Below are positions 36,912 to 45,722 of a stretch of 64,000 bases of DNA, piece after piece (the stretch's first letter is position 1; each line of letters begins with the position of its first letter). The stretch comes from Daejeonella sp. (GTDB lineage Bacteria; Bacteroidota; Bacteroidia; Sphingobacteriales; Sphingobacteriaceae), in assembly GCF_017495225.1 (NCBI RefSeq), contig NZ_JAFEIG010000001.1:1-64000 (forward strand). Direction: 5' to 3'. The translations under genes and the position numbers were made by a program. Below the pieces are notes generated by a model. That model was not told the DNA's origin, searched no databases, and was given only the letters and a program-made list of their open reading frames with translations.

Positions 36912-38357
36912 ATGAAAGAGAATACTAATTCAAGAAGAGATTTTGTTAAAACAGCATCTCTTGCTGCAGCAGGATTTATGATTGTACCTCGCCATGTATT
37001 GGGTGGGAAGGGCTTCATCGCGCCGAGCGATAAATTAATTGTTGCTGGTGTTGGTGCTGGAGGAAAAGGGGAAAGTGATCTTACAGGCTTTGTTAGCGGT
37101 GGTAAAGCCGAGGTTGGCTTTTTATGCGATGTTGATGATCGCCGTGCTGCAAACTCCGTAAAGAGATTTCCCAAAGCTAAATTTTATAAAGATTGGCGCG
37201 AGATGATGGATAAGGAATCGAAAAATTTTGATGCGGTTTCTGTCTCTACTCCTGATCATAATCATGCCATCATTACCCTATCTGCCATGCAGCTTAAAAA
37301 GCATGTTTACGTTCAAAAACCGCTAACTCATGATATTTATGAGGCTAGAATTCTGACGGAAGCGGCAAAAAGATATAAAGTGGTAACCCAAATGGGTAAT
37401 CAAGGTTCATCTACTGATGGCGCTCGTAAATTAATGGAATGGTTCAATGCCGGCATTATTGGTGATGTACATACTGTTTATTGCTGGACCGACCGACCTG
37501 TTTGGCCTCAGGGTATTCCTTGGTCTGCAAATAAAGCAGCAATTCCAAAGCAGTTAGATTGGGATTTATGGCTTGGAACAGCACCTCAGACCGATTATGT
37601 AGATAAATTAGTGCCTTTCAACTGGCGTGGATGGTGGGATTATGGAACTGGTGCCCTCGGTGATATGGGCTGCCACCTAGCAGATGCACCTTTTAGAGTG
37701 CTCGGCCTAAATTATCCTACTGACGTGGAATGTAGCGTGGGTAGTGTTTATGTGGATTCATTTAAGCGTGGCTATTTCCCAGAAAGTTGCCCTCCTTCAT
37801 CACATGTAATCATGACCTTTAACTCGGAAAAGCAAAATGGCGCCCAAGTAAAATTGCATTGGATGGATGGTGGAATTCAACCAGAACGCCCTCAAGAGCT
37901 TGGTCCAGATGAGATTTTTGGTGATGGTGGAAACGGAGTTTTATTCATCGGCACCAAAGGCAAAATGCTTTGCGATACCTATGGTAAAAACGCTAGATTA
38001 TTGCCGCTATCCAGAAATCAAGAAGTAAATGTGCCTGAAACTCTTGCTCGTGTTCCGGGTCAAGAAGCTGGTCATTATACGCAATGGGTTGATGCCGCAA
38101 TTGCTGGATATGGTAAAATGGAAGTGAGCTCCGACTTCTCAGTCGCAGGCCCACTAACCGAAGCTTTATTAATGGGTAACCTTGCTATTCGTGGCTTCGA
38201 TATCCGTAAAGCAAATGCCTCTGGAAATGGATTTACCTACCCTGGTAGATATAAAAAATTATTGTGGGATGGTCCAAATATGAAAATTACAAACTTTGAT
38301 GATGCTAACCAATTCGTGAAGAGAAAATATCGCGCTGGCTGGACTTTAGGTATGTAA
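36912..38357 (+). CDS. Tat-exported Gfo/Idh/MocA oxidoreductase
   Basis: This 481-aa protein begins with a Tat signal (SRRDFVKTASLAAAGFM, R8-R9), so it is folded with cofactor in the cytoplasm and exported. The Rossmann segment follows (VAGVGAGGKGESDL), then HVYVQKPLTHD, where the family has EKP, and the C-terminal domain with DMGCHLADAPF. Exported members carry tightly bound NAD and act on glycosides in the periplasm, by 3-oxidation/elimination or exchange. It ends the plus arm, 26 bp after the small subunit gene. Confidence 0.87.
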   Translation: MKENTNSRRDFVKTASLAAAGFMIVPRHVLGGKGFIAPSDKLIVAGVGAGGKGESDLTGFVSGGKAEVGFLCDVDDRRAANSVKRFPKAKFYKDWREMMDKESKNFDAVSVSTPDHNHAIITLSAMQLKKHVYVQKPLTHDIYEARILTEAAKRYKVVTQMGNQGSSTDGARKLMEWFNAGIIGDVHTVYCWTDRPVWPQGIPWSANKAAIPKQLDWDLWLGTAPQTDYVDKLVPFNWRGWWDYGTGALGDMGCHLADAPFRVLGLNYPTDVECSVGSVYVDSFKRGYFPESCPPSSHVIMTFNSEKQNGAQVKLHWMDGGIQPERPQELGPDEIFGDGGNGVLFIGTKGKMLCDTYGKNARLLPLSRNQEVNVPETLARVPGQEAGHYTQWVDAAIAGYGKMEVSSDFSVAGPLTEALLMGNLAIRGFDIRKANASGNGFTYPGRYKKLLWDGPNMKITNFDDANQFVKRKYRAGWTLGM

Positions 38358-38382
38358 TTTAAATCTGTTAGATTATAAGATG

Positions 38383-38411
38383 GGGAGTGGAATTTTCTAC
38401 TCCCTTTTTTA
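38383..38411. terminator. Terminator between the Gfo/Idh gene and the LuxE-like gene
   Basis: An 8-bp stem, GGGAGTGG (38383-38390) with CTACTCCC (38397-38404, one G-U pair), a 6-nt loop and a run of six T. It ends the plus arm of the sugar locus. Confidence 0.82.
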
Positions 38412-38476
38412 TTGAGTAAATCTAATATTAACTAAAAAGAAATTAATTATCCTTTTTTAATAATTTACTGATATAT

Positions 38477-39466
38477 CTAACTCTGAACCAATAGGTTACA
38501 TCCTCTGATATCGCTATTATCAAATCTTCCTAAAATCTCAAAACTGCCATTGGGATAGGTCTTACCAAGGTCTTGTGTGGCAATAAAGGAACATGAATTA
38601 ATATTGGCAAAATCGGTGATATTTATTCCGCCAGTTTGTTCATGACCTATCAGACTTAATGGGTCGTTAGTATCTCTAACTGTTACTTTCATCCAAGGGG
38701 GACAAGAAAATATGCCATTTCCTTTCGAATAGGCTTGAGATAATAGCTCGGTCATGCCATATTCTGAATGGATAGAATTTACTCCAAATCCACTGCATAA
38801 TATTTCATGTAGTTCTGCTCTTAATATCTCTTTTCTCTTCCCCTTCATGCCTCCTGTTTCCATAACTATTAGTTCTGGAAAATTAATTTGATGCTGCTCT
38901 ACAAAATCCAATAAGGCATAAGTAACACCAATTAAAATTGTTGGTATTTTGCTTTTTTGGAGATCTTCCATCGTGTTTTTTAATGCTTCATGGTCGTAGA
39001 GGAAATAACCGCTTTTTTCTTGATTGCTTTGTCCGATTAAATCGTCAATCATGTATATTAAAGATGATCCCTCTCGTTCCTGGTAGGATGGAAGCAATGC
39101 CAAAAGTGCATATTCCTTGATATCTCCATAAAATAATTGGAATGCCTTGCGATAACTATCAACGTAAATGGAAACATCTGTTACTAAATGTTGACTTTGA
39201 ACCATTCCACTTGTGCCTGAGCTAGTAAAAATAGCTTCAGCTATAGATTTGCCGGTAATAATCTTCTGGCTTTTGAAAAATTCAATGGGTAAATATGGGA
39301 TATCTTTATGATGATGGATACTTTGAATATCAATCCCGAGATTAGCTACAAAACGACCATAAACTTCATTATTCTGTACCTGATAATTGAAAATTTCAAG
39401 AGATAGGGCTTCGAATGTTTGATGATCAGAAAAAGAAAAAAGTAGACGACTATCTATAAATTCCAC
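38477..39466 (-). CDS. LuxE-like acyl-protein synthetase / acyl-activating enzyme
   Basis: This protein of about 329 aa belongs to the adenylate-forming LuxE family. The nucleotide loop is TSSGTSGM near residue 90, with a distal SEYGMTELLSQAY adenylation motif. I place the start at GTG 39464-39466. The longer reading begins at a TTG that lies inside the perfect -7 element TATCTTTG. LuxE activates a fatty acid and passes it to a protein; here no luxC or luxD is near. O-antigen or secondary metabolite acyl activation is possible. Confidence 0.75.
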   Translation of the reverse strand: MEFIDSRLLFSFSDHQTFEALSLEIFNYQVQNNEVYGRFVANLGIDIQSIHHHKDIPYLPIEFFKSQKIITGKSIAEAIFTSSGTSGMVQSQHLVTDVSIYVDSYRKAFQLFYGDIKEYALLALLPSYQEREGSSLIYMIDDLIGQSNQEKSGYFLYDHEALKNTMEDLQKSKIPTILIGVTYALLDFVEQHQINFPELIVMETGGMKGKRKEILRAELHEILCSGFGVNSIHSEYGMTELLSQAYSKGNGIFSCPPWMKVTVRDTNDPLSLIGHEQTGGINITDFANINSCSFIATQDLGKTYPNGSFEILGRFDNSDIRGCNLLVQS

Positions 39467-39469
39467 ATA

Positions 39470-39477
39470 CAAAGATA
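39470..39477 (-). promoter_or_regulatory. -7 promoter element of the LuxE-like gene
   Basis: TATCTTTG on the - strand is a perfect TAnnTTTG. Transcription would start about 5-7 nt further on, at or next to the GTG codon 39464-39466, so the mRNA should be leaderless or nearly so. No clear TTTG is present at -33. Confidence 0.65.
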
Positions 39478-39535
39478 CAAAACCTTTTTCAATGTACTTG
39501 AAAATGGTCGTCTAAACCTAAATTGACACCTTTTA

Positions 39536-39892
39536 TTAGCCTTTCGATGAAGCTAACGCTTCCTTGGCATAACGTCCTGCAAGAGCAGAAAATCCAGCTG
39601 CAAGTCCTCCAATCAGTCCACTAATTACCAATACAATTAACCAGCTTAAAGAACTACTCGGCAATGTTAGCATGCTCGCAACACGATTCGCTAAGATATT
39701 TTCATTTGGAATGGTATGAACCAAGCCTGCAATAATCCAAACCACAAAAATGGCTAAAAAACCACCAATAAAGGCATTTTTAGCGGATTTTGCTTTCCAT
39801 GCTGCAAAAACAAAGGCAACTGGTGCAATAATCCACCAGGGTAAAAACAATTGTAAAATCAGAGAAACTATTGCGATTAAAAGGAATAACAT
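39536..39892 (-). CDS. Small membrane protein of unknown function
   Basis: This 118-aa protein has three to four hydrophobic segments, at about residues 3-30, 42-60 and 80-105, with a short Lys-rich loop (AWKAKSAKNAF) between the first two. I do not recognise a family with certainty. It lies 40 bp after the penicillin acylase gene on the same strand and probably shares its transcript. Confidence 0.7.
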   Translation of the reverse strand: MLFLLIAIVSLILQLFLPWWIIAPVAFVFAAWKAKSAKNAFIGGFLAIFVVWIIAGLVHTIPNENILANRVASMLTLPSSSLSWLIVLVISGLIGGLAAGFSALAGRYAKEALASSKG

Positions 39893-39932
39893 AATTGTAA
39901 ATATTTTTGTGAAGCCTAATTGGCCGTTAATT

Positions 39933-42377
39933 TTATTTTTTATTCAGTTTCCACGTTGAAATAATGCGTTTCGACGATTCATTTTTAGCCTTCAAGAAAA
40001 GCAATTCGTTTAACTTTCCATCCGACCAAGTATCAACCATATTGTCATAGTAATGGCTTCCCGGATTTCCTGATTCTCCACCTGGAAAAACGCCATAGGC
40101 CTTTACATCTTTACCTAATGCAACAATCATTCTCCAAGATGGACCATTAGTTTCGCTTACCGCATTTACCGAAGTCTTGGAGCCTCCATTGTACAAGTTT
40201 TTGGATCCGAAGCCTGCAATTTTAGCTAGATGCGGCACATTCGTGCTCTTTAAATTCCCCCAAGCCCAGTCTTTGTCAAGAGATCCATATTTACGTTTTA
40301 AACTATCAACAGCGAATTTAAATGATGCATTTACAAGGTCTTCTCGTGTTTCTTTCTTAGCGGTTTTTACATTATCGTACCAAACTGAATTGGGTTCATT
40401 TAAAAGTAACTCAACGCTTCTATCACGTGAAGGGTATCTCATAGGAGTTTTAGGGTCGCCAAATTCATCTCCCCAAATTTGAACTCCCAGATTTTTATGC
40501 CATAATTCAAAAATACTAGCACCAATTTCATCAGCATCAAAATGTTTATTCCATTTGCTAACAATGCTGAATCCTTCTTTCTCAATGTCTTTTAATCCTT
40601 TAGTATCTACAAGACTTAAAAGGGTTGGTAAAATATTTTCTGCAAGAATGCTATAATTATCGTTTTGTAAATTTTGTAAACTATCTACGTTGGCTTGCGT
40701 CATCACAGATAATCGCTTGTTAATTCTGTGTGAACGCTCATAGCCAGCATATTCCCAATTAATATAATAAGGATAGCTTGGGTCGTTCGGAAACTGATTA
40801 GCCGAACTAACAAATTTTCTATCAGGATTCTTTACCGTAGGATTATGTTCTGCCGGGATTCTACCTTGCCAATCGTTCGCTGGATCTGTCCCATCCAATA
40901 AAAACTTTCCTTGTCCGCTCCATTTTAGTGGTAAATAACCATTCGGAGTAATGGCGATATCATTATCAACACTAGCGAAAATAAAGTTTTGTGCTGGCGC
41001 CGAATAATAGGTTAGGGCTTTACGGTAATCCGTATAATTTTTCGCTCTATTCAACATGAAAAAAGTACGGGTATCGTTTGAGCCATCATGTGCCACCCAT
41101 CTTAAAGCATGCCCTGTAGGGATATTGTTTATTTTTGAGAAATTGTTTGGTCGCTGCTGACTAGTGTAAACTATCGGTCCATGATGGGTATAAAGCACGG
41201 TATCTGTTAAGGTTTTTCCTCCATTTACTTGAATCGTTTCAATTCTTTGTTTTACAGGATTCCATTGATTATTGTACCAATATTCTTTTTTAGACTCATC
41301 CTTAAATTTGATATTGTACCAATCTAAAACATCAGCACCAACATTGGTTACTCCCCAAGCTACGTTTTGGTTAAATCCGATGATAATTCCAGGTGCACCA
41401 GGAATAGAAACTCCGCATGAATTCATGTCTGAAGAGGCCAGTTGTATCTGATACCAAATAGAAGGAAGGGTGAGATCAAGGTGGGGGTCATTAGCAAGAA
41501 TTGGAAAGCCACTTGCTGATTTTTCTCCAGCAACGGCCCAGTTATTACTTCCTATCCCTTCTTCAATTTCTCTGGTTTTAATAGTGTATGCTGTTTTATC
41601 AGAGAGGTTTAATTTAGGTGCTTGAGGGGTTTTTATAGGGTCGAAATCCCATTTAGTGCCTACCGGAATGATAGGATCTTCTCTGTATGGATAATCAGGA
41701 AACAAATTTTTAGTTATTTCAGGGCCGAATTTATTTAGAATATTATTCATGTAAAATTCGTTGGAACCGCCTGCAAGGGTCGCCGACATTAATTTCAACA
41801 GTAAAGCAGAATTTAAAGGTTTCCAATCCTCTGGAGCATAATTCAATAATTTGAACTCTAGTGGGTAGTGGCCGGGACTAAGAGAATGGATATAAGCATT
41901 CACTCCAGCAGTGTAAGCATCCATAGTTTCCTTAATTTCAGGATCCTCCATCATGACCTTAACCATATTCTCAGCGCCAAAAGTCATTCCCATTCTGCGT
42001 TGGTATCGGTCAAGCTCTAGTGCTTTAGGACCTACAACTTCGGATAATCTTCCTGAAGCAAAACGAGTTTGGAAATCCATCTGCCACAATCTGTCTTTTG
42101 CAGTAATGTATCCTTGAGCAAAATATAAATCATGATTATTCTCCGCAAAAATATGCGGAATCATTTGATCATCGAAGTGTATCTCAACAGGAGCTTTTAA
42201 ACCTTCAATATTTAGGTCGAGCTCCGGATTTTGTTGTTTCGCTTCTGCATTTTTCCAAAATCCTTGAAAAGGATCCAAAAACTTAGCAAGTGGTGGTATA
42301 TCTCCAAATTTTGTGTTTAAAACTAAAATCAATGCAAATGCAAAAAGTCCGGATAAAACCGCTTTAACTATCTTCAT
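39933..42377 (-). CDS. Penicillin acylase family Ntn-hydrolase
   Basis: This 814-aa precursor has an N-terminal membrane or signal segment (about 5-22), an alpha chain, a spacer and a beta chain. Autocleavage would expose Ser277 in the motif IGSNNWAVAG as the catalytic N-terminal nucleophile. The beta chain holds DPHLDLTLPSIWYQ and the HGP-x-V motif (YTHHGPIV). The family hydrolyses amides such as beta-lactam side chains or acyl-homoserine lactones. Substrate is not deducible; quorum quenching is only one option. Confidence 0.88.
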   Translation of the reverse strand: MKIVKAVLSGLFAFALILVLNTKFGDIPPLAKFLDPFQGFWKNAEAKQQNPELDLNIEGLKAPVEIHFDDQMIPHIFAENNHDLYFAQGYITAKDRLWQMDFQTRFASGRLSEVVGPKALELDRYQRRMGMTFGAENMVKVMMEDPEIKETMDAYTAGVNAYIHSLSPGHYPLEFKLLNYAPEDWKPLNSALLLKLMSATLAGGSNEFYMNNILNKFGPEITKNLFPDYPYREDPIIPVGTKWDFDPIKTPQAPKLNLSDKTAYTIKTREIEEGIGSNNWAVAGEKSASGFPILANDPHLDLTLPSIWYQIQLASSDMNSCGVSIPGAPGIIIGFNQNVAWGVTNVGADVLDWYNIKFKDESKKEYWYNNQWNPVKQRIETIQVNGGKTLTDTVLYTHHGPIVYTSQQRPNNFSKINNIPTGHALRWVAHDGSNDTRTFFMLNRAKNYTDYRKALTYYSAPAQNFIFASVDNDIAITPNGYLPLKWSGQGKFLLDGTDPANDWQGRIPAEHNPTVKNPDRKFVSSANQFPNDPSYPYYINWEYAGYERSHRINKRLSVMTQANVDSLQNLQNDNYSILAENILPTLLSLVDTKGLKDIEKEGFSIVSKWNKHFDADEIGASIFELWHKNLGVQIWGDEFGDPKTPMRYPSRDRSVELLLNEPNSVWYDNVKTAKKETREDLVNASFKFAVDSLKRKYGSLDKDWAWGNLKSTNVPHLAKIAGFGSKNLYNGGSKTSVNAVSETNGPSWRMIVALGKDVKAYGVFPGGESGNPGSHYYDNMVDTWSDGKLNELLFLKAKNESSKRIISTWKLNKK

Positions 42378-42602
42378 AAAAATTAAATATTTATAAATAT
42401 CCTAAAAATTTATAAGTTTTTCAAAATATTATTTTTTATGAAATATTTAGTATTTGTTTAAAATTCGCAGTTTTTTTGAGATTTGGAGACATAATTTTAC
42501 TCTGCATGTACAAATAATTATCAAAATGGTTTGCTTGAGTAGAATTATTGCATTAGTTTTATTAATTATTTAAAAAAAATAACCAAAATAAATCCGAGAA
42601 CT

Positions 42603-45479
42603 ATGAATAAAACATTTACTCGTTTAGCCTGTATTTTATTGTTAATTATTGGCACTATGAACATTGGTTTTGCTCAAAATACAAGCATTTCTGGTGTCGT
42701 TACTGATAAATTAACGAATGAAACACTGCCAGGCGTTGCCATCAAAGTGAAAGGCAAAACAATTGGAACTTCTACTAATTCTGAAGGTAAATTCAGTTTG
42801 AGTACATCAGAAAAAGTACCATTTACTATTGAAATTTCTTACATCGGTTACAAAACAATTGAGCAAGTAATTTCTGGTCCTGTTTCTAATCTAGAAATTA
42901 AAATGGAATCGCAATCGATTCTAGGTCAAGAAGTTGTAGTTGCCGCTTCTCGTACGCCAGAAAGAATATTGGAATCTCCAGTATCTATTGAGCGTTTCGG
43001 ACTAGCTGCGATTCGTGAAACTGCTGCTCCTTCTTTCTATGACGCTCTTAATAATTTAAAGGGTGTTGAAATGAGTGCGCAAAGTTTAACATTTAAGTCG
43101 ATTAACACTAGGGGTTTCAATGCAAATGGAAACACTAGATTTAATCAGTACATCGACGGAATGGATAACCAGGCTCCTGGTTTGAATTTTGCCGTAGGAA
43201 ACATCATTGGTATCAATGAGCTTGATCTTGATAATGTGGAGCTTCTCCCAGGTGCTTCATCTGCTTTATACGGAGCTGGTGGTATCAACGGAACCATGTT
43301 AATGAACTCAAAAGATCCTTACACCACTCAAGGTGTTAGTTTTTCATTGAAAAATGGTATCAACCACGTAAATGATCCTTTGCAAGGTTCTGCTCCTTTT
43401 AGAGAAATGGGTGTTAGATATGCTAAAGCATGGAATAAATTTGCATTTAAAACTAGTTTCTCTTACTTAGAGGCGGATGATTGGCAAGCAGCTAACGATT
43501 CAAACTTCGATCGTACTTCACGTACTGTTAAATCTGGAAATAGAACTACAGATCCAAACTATGACGGTGTAAACGTATATGGTGATGAGGTTACTCAAAA
43601 TATGCGTAATATCGCTGCCTCTGTACAATCAGCTACAAACGCTGGTGTAGCTACTGCTACAGGTGGTGCTATTCCGAATGTTATCGGAATGATTAATGCT
43701 GGATTACCAGTAAATGCAACTCAAGCTCAAATTGGTGCATTTTTAGGGAATTTTCCAGCTGCATTAAGACCAACTATTCAAAATGTTTTACCGTTTAATA
43801 TTGGTTTAAGAGCAGGATTAATTCCTGATCAAGCTGTTTCTCGTACAGGTTATAATGAGAAAGATTTAGTTGATTACGATACACGTTCAATTAAAACCTC
43901 AACTTCATTACACTATAAATTCAACGATAATTTACAGGCTATCTTCCAAGCTAATTGGGGTACCAGTACATCGGTTTATACTGGTTCAGACCGTTATTCT
44001 TTACGTAACTTCAGCATCGGTCAATATAAGCTTGAGTTGAAAGGTAAAGATTTTATGGTTCGTGGTTATACTACTCAAGAGCGTTCTGGAGATTCATACA
44101 TTTCCTCAATTCTTGGAAGTTATATCAATGAAGCTTCTAAAGCTAGTACAACTTGGTTCCCACAATATATTGGTAATTATGTTGGTGCACGTGCTTCTGG
44201 AGCTCCTGATGCTCAAGCTCACGCATTTGCACGTAATGCAGCTGATGCTGGTAGATTCCAACCTGGAACGCCTCAGTTTGAAACAGCTAAGAACCAAGTT
44301 ATGAACACCACAATCAGTACTGGTTTAGGTGCAAAATTCAATGATAAAACAAACCTTTACCACTACGAGGGTATGTATAATTTCACTAATGCGTTGAAAG
44401 ATGCCTTCGAACTTCAAGTTGGAGCTTCATTTAGAAGATATGATTTGAATTCTGGTGGTACTATCTTTGATGATTTAAATCGTGAAATTGACATCGACGA
44501 AGTTGGAGCATTTGTTCAAGTTGGTAAGAAAATTGCCGATGCATTTAAGCTAAGCTTCTCTGGTCGTTATGATAAAAACCAAAACTTTGAAGGTCGTTTT
44601 ACTCCAAGAATTTCAGGGGTTTATACGGTAGCACCAAACAATAATATTCGTGTGTCTTATCAAACAGGTTACCGTAACCCAACTACTCAAAATCAATTCA
44701 TTGATCTTTCTGTAGGTGGTGGTTCTACTCGTTTAATTGGTGGATTGCCTGCAAGCTTAACAAAGTATAACTTGTTAGTGAATAAGCCATTTACCGATGT
44801 TAGTTACCGTAACTTCTTAGCTTCTGCTTCTGCAGGTTCTGCAAATCCTAGCCTTTTAAAAACCTATACTTTTGATGCTAAAGGCGTAAGACCTGAAAGC
44901 GTTAAAGCTTATGAACTTGGTTACAAGGGTTTATTAGGTAGTAATGTATTGCTTGATGCTTATGGTTACTTTAACACTTACAGTGATTTCATTACTTCTG
45001 TTGAAGTATTCCAACAAAGTGGTACTTCATTCACCAAGTTTGGTGTGCCAGTTAATGCTGAAGGTAATGTTACTACTTATGGCGCTGCACTCGGAATTGA
45101 TTACCTAATAGGAAAATATAACCTTAATGGTAATATTTCTTACAACCAAATCGGTGATATTCCAGTTACTTATGTAAATGATTTCAATACTCCGAAAGTA
45201 CGTTATAACTTAGGTATTAGTAATCGTAATGTTGTTAAAAACGTAGGTATGAACCTTACCTACCGTTGGCAAGATACATTCTACTGGGCTTCATCATTTG
45301 CTTCAGGAGAAGTTCCTTCATTTGGAACAGTGGATGCACAGGTTAACTTAAAGATTCCTTCAGTAAATGGAATGATTAAGATTGGTGCTCAAGATTTATT
45401 GAACAAATATTATGTTACCTCTTTTGGTAACCCTCAAATGGGTGGTATGTACTACGTAGGTTTTACATTCAACCAATAA
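42603..45479 (+). CDS. TonB-dependent outer-membrane receptor
   Basis: This 958-aa protein has a signal peptide to about residue 25 (NIGFAQN), a CarboxypepD_reg-like beta domain (about 26-115, starting TSISGVVTDKLTNETLPG), a plug domain, and a large beta-barrel ending in an aromatic C-terminus (YYVGFTFNQ). It imports a substrate across the outer membrane with TonB energy. There is no SusD gene beside it, and it lacks an anti-sigma signalling domain. It has its own terminator. Substrate cannot be deduced. Confidence 0.92.
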   Translation: MNKTFTRLACILLLIIGTMNIGFAQNTSISGVVTDKLTNETLPGVAIKVKGKTIGTSTNSEGKFSLSTSEKVPFTIEISYIGYKTIEQVISGPVSNLEIKMESQSILGQEVVVAASRTPERILESPVSIERFGLAAIRETAAPSFYDALNNLKGVEMSAQSLTFKSINTRGFNANGNTRFNQYIDGMDNQAPGLNFAVGNIIGINELDLDNVELLPGASSALYGAGGINGTMLMNSKDPYTTQGVSFSLKNGINHVNDPLQGSAPFREMGVRYAKAWNKFAFKTSFSYLEADDWQAANDSNFDRTSRTVKSGNRTTDPNYDGVNVYGDEVTQNMRNIAASVQSATNAGVATATGGAIPNVIGMINAGLPVNATQAQIGAFLGNFPAALRPTIQNVLPFNIGLRAGLIPDQAVSRTGYNEKDLVDYDTRSIKTSTSLHYKFNDNLQAIFQANWGTSTSVYTGSDRYSLRNFSIGQYKLELKGKDFMVRGYTTQERSGDSYISSILGSYINEASKASTTWFPQYIGNYVGARASGAPDAQAHAFARNAADAGRFQPGTPQFETAKNQVMNTTISTGLGAKFNDKTNLYHYEGMYNFTNALKDAFELQVGASFRRYDLNSGGTIFDDLNREIDIDEVGAFVQVGKKIADAFKLSFSGRYDKNQNFEGRFTPRISGVYTVAPNNNIRVSYQTGYRNPTTQNQFIDLSVGGGSTRLIGGLPASLTKYNLLVNKPFTDVSYRNFLASASAGSANPSLLKTYTFDAKGVRPESVKAYELGYKGLLGSNVLLDAYGYFNTYSDFITSVEVFQQSGTSFTKFGVPVNAEGNVTTYGAALGIDYLIGKYNLNGNISYNQIGDIPVTYVNDFNTPKVRYNLGISNRNVVKNVGMNLTYRWQDTFYWASSFASGEVPSFGTVDAQVNLKIPSVNGMIKIGAQDLLNKYYVTSFGNPQMGGMYYVGFTFNQ

Positions 45480-45532
45480 TATTTAATAAATCATTCTCTA
45501 TTTCGGACATTATTTATTGTCCCTAAAATTTG

Positions 45533-45571
45533 CAAAACCCGCCCCGATACTTCGGAGCGGGTTTTGTTCTT
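45533..45571 (+). terminator. Terminator after the TonB-dependent receptor
   Basis: A 10-bp stem, CAAAACCCGC (45533-45542) with GCGGGTTTTG (45557-45566), extended inward by CCG/CGG past one mismatch, then TTCTTTT. Confidence 0.9.
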
Positions 45572-45722
45572 TTAGCCTATGCCCCCTCTTTTAAAATCTC
45601 TATACAATTGATAATTTTTGTATAAAATTGATTTTTCTGCAAGCAAATTCTCTTCTCGATTGTTGTTCCAAATGTGCTCAATTTCAATTCAGGAGCCATT
45701 AAATAATGATGATTGATTAATT

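Noticed and set aside
42603..45479. SusC/SusD polysaccharide utilisation locus
   Set aside because: No SusD-like gene accompanies the receptor, and the flanking genes end in terminators or face the other way.
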